From Anaerolineaceae bacterium (GTDB taxonomy: Bacteria > Chloroflexota > Anaerolineae > Aggregatilineales > Phototrophicaceae): a stretch of 64,000 nucleotides of DNA. The notes beneath the pieces were generated by a model. It ran no database searches and was not told the DNA's origin. It was given only the letters and a program-made list of their open reading frames with translations. The position numbers and the translations under genes were made by a program. The stretch is taken from the NCBI GenBank assembly GCA_020634165.1, contig JACKCF010000003.1, positions 62,001 to 126,000 on the forward strand, written 5' to 3'. Of the stretch, positions 61,183 to 64,000 are shown one piece after another (positions within the stretch are counted from its first letter, which is position 1; the number at the start of each line of letters is the position of its first letter).

Positions 61183-61243
61183 TTCTCTGTGGCTTTGGGT
61201 CTCTGTGTTAAGTCTTTCTTTTTCCCTTTGTTTCTTTGCGTTA
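61183..61243 (-). repeat. Dispersed repeat, copy 4 (inverted)
   Basis: The reverse complement reads AACGCAAAGAAACAAAGGG, then AAAAAGAAA, CTTAACACAGAGACC and AAAGCCACAGAG: the same order as copies 1 and 2 but on the minus strand. It lies just past the TIR-TPR stop. Confidence 0.72.
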
Positions 61244-61307
61244 AATACCTTTACGACCTGCGCTATACTGGTAGCAGAAGAAACCAGCCCAGCGGAACTA
61301 CAGCCTC

Positions 61308-62045
61308 ATGCTCAAAGACATGCCCCGCGATGTGGTCATCGCCAGCAAGCAGCAGCACCTGAAAACCCAGCAGCAGCACACGCCGGAATCGGCGCTGCGC
61401 GATCTGGCGCATATGCAGCCGCGCCCACTCTATCTGGATTGGGAGCCTGCACCAACGATCATCGCGCACATCACGCGCAGTCAGCTTTACGATCCGATTG
61501 GCACAGCCATCGCCTGTTTGCATTATGGTGCGGATGCCATCGCCTTCTTTACCGATCATACGGTGTATGGGGACGCCAATGCCGATCTCAACCTGATGAC
61601 CAGCGCCATAGCGGATGCACCCGTCATCGACTGCAATTATCTGCTGGATGCTTACTGCGTGGTTGAGGCACGTGCGGCTGGCGCCAGTGCCATCTGGACC
61701 TACAGCGATATGCTGCCGCCGGAAGCATTGCGCGAGGTCGTCAGCACGGCACAGCGCTGGAAGATGCCCATTTATCTGCAAATTACCTCGGAAACGGACC
61801 TGGACCTCATCGACGATCTGGCACCACATGTATTGTGCTACGAGGGCGACATCAGCGAACTGGATGACCTGCGCCAGTCGGTGCCGAGCAATTACCAGAT
61901 TATGCCCGCACAGGTCTGTCAGGTGCGCAGCGAAGTCGAAAGTGCCGTTCAGCAACCGGTAGCGGCGGTGATGGTCGAGGCCCATTTGTTTGAAGATATG
62001 CGCTTCGTCAACTGGCTGGCAGGCCTAAGAGGAAAATCCGCATAA
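61308..62045 (+). CDS. TrpC-like (indole-3-glycerol phosphate synthase fold) pseudoenzyme
   Basis: 245 residues. The overall pattern of a TrpC TIM barrel is kept (DPIGTAIACLHYGADAIAFFTDHTVYGDANADL, then VIDCNYLLDAYCVVEARAAGASAIW), but the catalytic residues are gone. The EIK-SPSKG loop reads IIAHITRSQ, the KDF Lys is replaced (IDCNY), and the Glu of LIE/LVE and the Asn of GINNRDL are absent. So it should not make indoleglycerol phosphate. No trp genes are near. Regulatory or binding role unknown. Confidence 0.72.
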   Translation: MLKDMPRDVVIASKQQHLKTQQQHTPESALRDLAHMQPRPLYLDWEPAPTIIAHITRSQLYDPIGTAIACLHYGADAIAFFTDHTVYGDANADLNLMTSAIADAPVIDCNYLLDAYCVVEARAAGASAIWTYSDMLPPEALREVVSTAQRWKMPIYLQITSETDLDLIDDLAPHVLCYEGDISELDDLRQSVPSNYQIMPAQVCQVRSEVESAVQQPVAAVMVEAHLFEDMRFVNWLAGLRGKSA

Positions 62046-62126
62046 ATTTTTTACAAGATTTGCTTGCCCTCGATAACGGCGTAGGTTACAACAAAGAGAT
62101 GCAAAACAGGCTCGGAAGTGACGGCC

Positions 62127-62504
62127 ATGACCATACGGATCGGTTGGGGCGATGCGGAAAAATCGTATATCTATGTGCAGTTCATCGGCTACTGGTCGCT
62201 GGAAGAGTATGATGCTGTTTGCCAGAAGTGGCGCGAACTGATCCAGGAAGTGGCACATCCCCTGAGCGTGATCGCTAATTTCGCCGATAGCCAGGGTACC
62301 CCACGCGATGCCTCAAAACATGTGGCGGATTCGCTTGAACAATTTGTCGAAAAAGGCGATATGATCGTCATTCTGGGCATCAGCGCGGTGCTGGATGCCT
62401 ACAACAATCTCTCTTTGCACATCCCCCCAGAAACAGCCGTGCGTATCAAGGCACTGCCTACGATCCAGGCAGCCCTGGACTATCTGAAGACCGCCAAAAA
62501 ATAG
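62127..62504 (+). CDS. SpoIIAA/STAS-like protein (paralogue 5)
   Basis: 125 residues from the ATG at 62127; the GTG at 62118 is also possible. YIYVQFIGYWSLEEYDAV, LSVIANFADSQGTP and the end TIQAALDYLKTAKK follow the same fold as the other four. It lies 81 bp after the TrpC-like gene in the same direction. Confidence 0.75.
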   Translation: MTIRIGWGDAEKSYIYVQFIGYWSLEEYDAVCQKWRELIQEVAHPLSVIANFADSQGTPRDASKHVADSLEQFVEKGDMIVILGISAVLDAYNNLSLHIPPETAVRIKALPTIQAALDYLKTAKK

Positions 62505-62518
62505 CCTACTGGAGCCAG

Positions 62519-62956
62519 TTAGTCGTGCTGGGTTGAAGCAATCTGGCGTTGATTTTCCAGATAGGTCACCAGACGCTCGATGTCTTTTTGGGCGATATTT
62601 TCATCAAAGCGGAATTTGGGCGGCGGCGTCTTCATGGCGCTGAGGTCATGATAGAGGTCATCCAGCTTGCCCGTTCCCATCAGCAGACACAGGCGATGTC
62701 CACTTTTTACGATCAGTTCAATACAAGAGTAGCGATCACGGGTGGCCATATTCACCTGGCGAATGAAATGGCTGGGCAGGGTCGCGGGTTGATAGCGCTT
62801 TTTGTGAGGCGTTAGCACCAGGCGATAGTTGGTTACGATGGCACTAAGCGGCATAACCGACGGCATCCAACTGCCTTCTGAGGAGCGCTCCAGAACGACG
62901 ACCGTATAATGCCCAAGCGGACGTTCACCATTGATGAGGTTATGGTCTTCTGACAC
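62519..62956 (-). CDS. Hypothetical protein with GRAM/PH-like domain
   Basis: 145 residues, soluble. The middle (about 17-105, GHYTVVVLERSSEG, VTNYRLVLTPHKKRYQ, IELIVKSGHRLCLLMG) looks like a GRAM/PH-type barrel, followed by a helical tail. No membrane helix. Function unknown. Convergent with the SpoIIAA-like gene, 14 bp apart. Confidence 0.65.
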   Translation of the reverse strand: MSEDHNLINGERPLGHYTVVVLERSSEGSWMPSVMPLSAIVTNYRLVLTPHKKRYQPATLPSHFIRQVNMATRDRYSCIELIVKSGHRLCLLMGTGKLDDLYHDLSAMKTPPPKFRFDENIAQKDIERLVTYLENQRQIASTQHD

Positions 62957-63238
62957 GATGTATTTTTCCTATCCTGCGCTGACCCTAGTTCGCAGCACAC
63001 GAATTTGCATTTCTGGCTGATTGACGAGCGGTGTGAGTTAATACTGCTTCATATTGTAAGCGATGAATATGCCATAAAGCCATAAAGGCCTGCAAAAATT
63101 CCCCTTATTTACGACAACATGTGCCTAAAAGCATGAAACAATTCAGTAAGTTGGCACTCTTATGACCTCTTATGACAATCATAATGTTTGTTTTCTGTTA
63201 TAAATCGACGCTGATTTCCCTACGTTAGGGTGCAAATC
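62957..63238. other. Divergent intergenic region, AT-rich
   Basis: About 280 bp with no supported gene and no clear hairpin; it should include the promoter of the minus-strand gene. Confidence 0.4.
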
Positions 63239-63267
63239 CTGACGGAATATAGCACTTCTGTTATAAT
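63239..63267 (+). promoter_or_regulatory. Promoter of the small zinc-ribbon gene
   Basis: CTGACG, 17 bases, TATAAT. Transcription would start near 63274, leaving a leader of about 29 bases with AGGAGG. Confidence 0.65.
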
Positions 63268-63302
63268 ACCAGGCAGCGTAAACGAGCATAGGAGGTACAA
63301 CC

Positions 63303-63539
63303 TTGCCAGAAATGCAACCCTTACGCCCTTGCCCACACTGTGAGCAGGAACTCCCGGAAGCGGCTTTTCACTCGGATGATGCGATGTTCTGCAAACGTTG
63401 TACGCGCGAAGTCCAGGAGATTATCCGCAAAAAGTATGGCGTCATCGAAGCTGCCCTTTTCCGCGCCAAGCTCCGCAAATCAGCCCGCATCATGAAAAAA
63501 CGAGGCATACCCGCCATCATCGCCGCCGCGGGCGATTGA
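63303..63539 (+). CDS. Small zinc-ribbon protein
   Basis: 78 residues. A Cys4 ribbon (C10-x2-C13, C30-x2-C33; PCPHCEQELPE and FCKRCTREVQ) is followed by a basic helix (about 40-68). The start is taken as TTG at 63303 because the perfect AGGAGG is 7 bases upstream; the in-frame ATG at 63312 would be too far. Possibly binds nucleic acid. Closed by the terminator at 63621. Confidence 0.75.
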   Translation: MPEMQPLRPCPHCEQELPEAAFHSDDAMFCKRCTREVQEIIRKKYGVIEAALFRAKLRKSARIMKKRGIPAIIAAAGD

Positions 63540-63620
63540 CCACCTACTTATTAAAGAGATATTCCACGCATTCACGCTGATATTTTTCGCCGTGTGATCG
63601 TCGTGTTTTGAAAAATTAAG

Positions 63621-63643
63621 CCTCACTCATCGTGAGGTTTTTT
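63621..63643 (+). terminator. Terminator after the zinc-ribbon gene
   Basis: CCTCAC-TCATC-GTGAGG followed by six T. Confidence 0.85.
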
Positions 63644-63737
63644 CAGTTTGGCTGGCTGGCACCCAAGCGACTCAGGAACAAATCGGCAACTGCGGACGTC
63701 TACACCATGTCATCAACAAGGCAGAAGGAAGCCGATT

Positions 63738-64000
63738 ATGTACAGAGAGAAGCGTGTGTTGATTTTACTGGCCCTGCTCACGCTGGCGGTTGTCACCTCA
63801 GGCTGCGGCATTATCGACTGGTTAGCCCCAACAGAAGAGCCGATCATCGCTGACCAGCCCGGCATGATTATCTTCGATGCCGAAGAAGATAGCGACATGC
63901 TCAGGGCGTACTATTGGTTGTTTCCTGAAGGCACTGAGTTCTGGACACCGAGCCGTGACGATATTCTAGCATTAGGCGAAAATGCCACCCGTTTCCTGCA
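63738..64000 (+). CDS. Lipoprotein (3' partial)
   Basis: At least 87 residues, running off the right edge. A signal peptide (LILLALLTLAVV) ends in the lipobox TSGC, so the protein is lipid-anchored outside the membrane. AAGGAAG lies 8 bases before the ATG at 63738. The visible mature part is acidic (DAEEDSDM) with no recognised domain. Confidence 0.8.
   Translation, partial: MYREKRVLILLALLTLAVVTSGCGIIDWLAPTEEPIIADQPGMIIFDAEEDSDMLRAYYWLFPEGTEFWTPSRDDILALGENATRFL

Noticed and set aside
1..64000. tRNA, rRNA, CRISPR arrays, insertion sequences, prophage
   Set aside because: No T-loop-like GGTTCAA-type stretch with an acceptor stem, no spaced identical repeats, and no transposase or phage gene was found on reading; a tRNAscan or Infernal run could still find a missed RNA.

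Overview
The window is a dense bacterial chromosome segment of mid GC content with short intergenic gaps, good Shine-Dalgarno (SD) sites and rho-independent terminators. I see no rRNA, tRNA, CRISPR array, insertion sequence or phage module. The gene families point to the Chloroflexota, probably an Anaerolineae-type lineage: a bacterial Elp3, a MacB/FtsX double permease, several ArnT-like glycosyltransferases, an SdrD/LysM envelope pair, many SpoIIAA-like orphan proteins, and an LprG-like/MFS pair known from other monoderm-type or mycolate envelopes. This placement is inferred from family content, not from a marker phylogeny.

Layout. 0-6.4 kb: the tail of a sensor kinase, a zinc-ribbon membrane protein, a large FtsX-type permease, a PH-like membrane protein and a GNAT. 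6.5-9.1 kb: a promoter-driven secreted LysM/SdrD-like pair ending in a terminator. 9.1-14.2 kb: a MOSC protein translationally coupled to two BMP-type (nucleoside/sugar) ABC permeases, then a glycosyltransferase. 14.2-16.8 kb: a dicluster ferredoxin with a leader inverted repeat, a DUF3592 protein, and a methyltransferase with an in-frame TGA followed by a SECIS-like hairpin. 16.8-19.1 kb: three 2TM-domain paralogues, one with tryptophan 11-mer repeats, then two 28-residue arginine-rich microproteins, each with its own SD and terminator. 19.1-25.4 kb: P450, Yip1, rhomboid, DUF2304, SpoIIAA-like, PIN-TRAM and a lipoprotein. 25.8-29.8 kb: an overlapping LprG-like/MFS pair, a flippase-like LPG-synthase TM protein and an HXXEE protein. 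29.8-45.8 kb: TsaD, an RlmM-like methyltransferase, a K+ channel, MFS, GNAT plus decarboxylase, Uma2 plus PemK-like, two ArnT-like proteins, SurE plus a lone HisKA-like module, and ParB-like and PAP2-like proteins. 45.8-53.6 kb: OsmC, a TolB-like propeller, an APH(3') kinase divergent from an MFS exporter, a C39-TPR protein, RidA, two SpoIIAA-like proteins and a ceramidase-like membrane hydrolase. 53.6-64 kb: a tandem pair of small beta-rich proteins, an AT-richer stretch with an NYN-LOTUS protein, Elp3, an AhpD-like protein, a TIR-TPR protein bracketed by dispersed repeats, a TrpC-like pseudoenzyme, a small zinc ribbon and a partial lipoprotein.

The genes form short operons rather than one pathway. 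Envelope building and lipid handling recur (three glycosyltransferases, LprG/MFS, LPG-synthase TM, PAP2, ceramidase, FtsX permease), as do RNA modification (TsaD, Elp3, RlmM-like, NYN) and small regulatory or scaffold proteins. The items most worth pursuing are the TGA-containing methyltransferase, the paired arginine-rich microproteins, the LprG-like/MFS pair and the repeat-flanked TIR-TPR gene.
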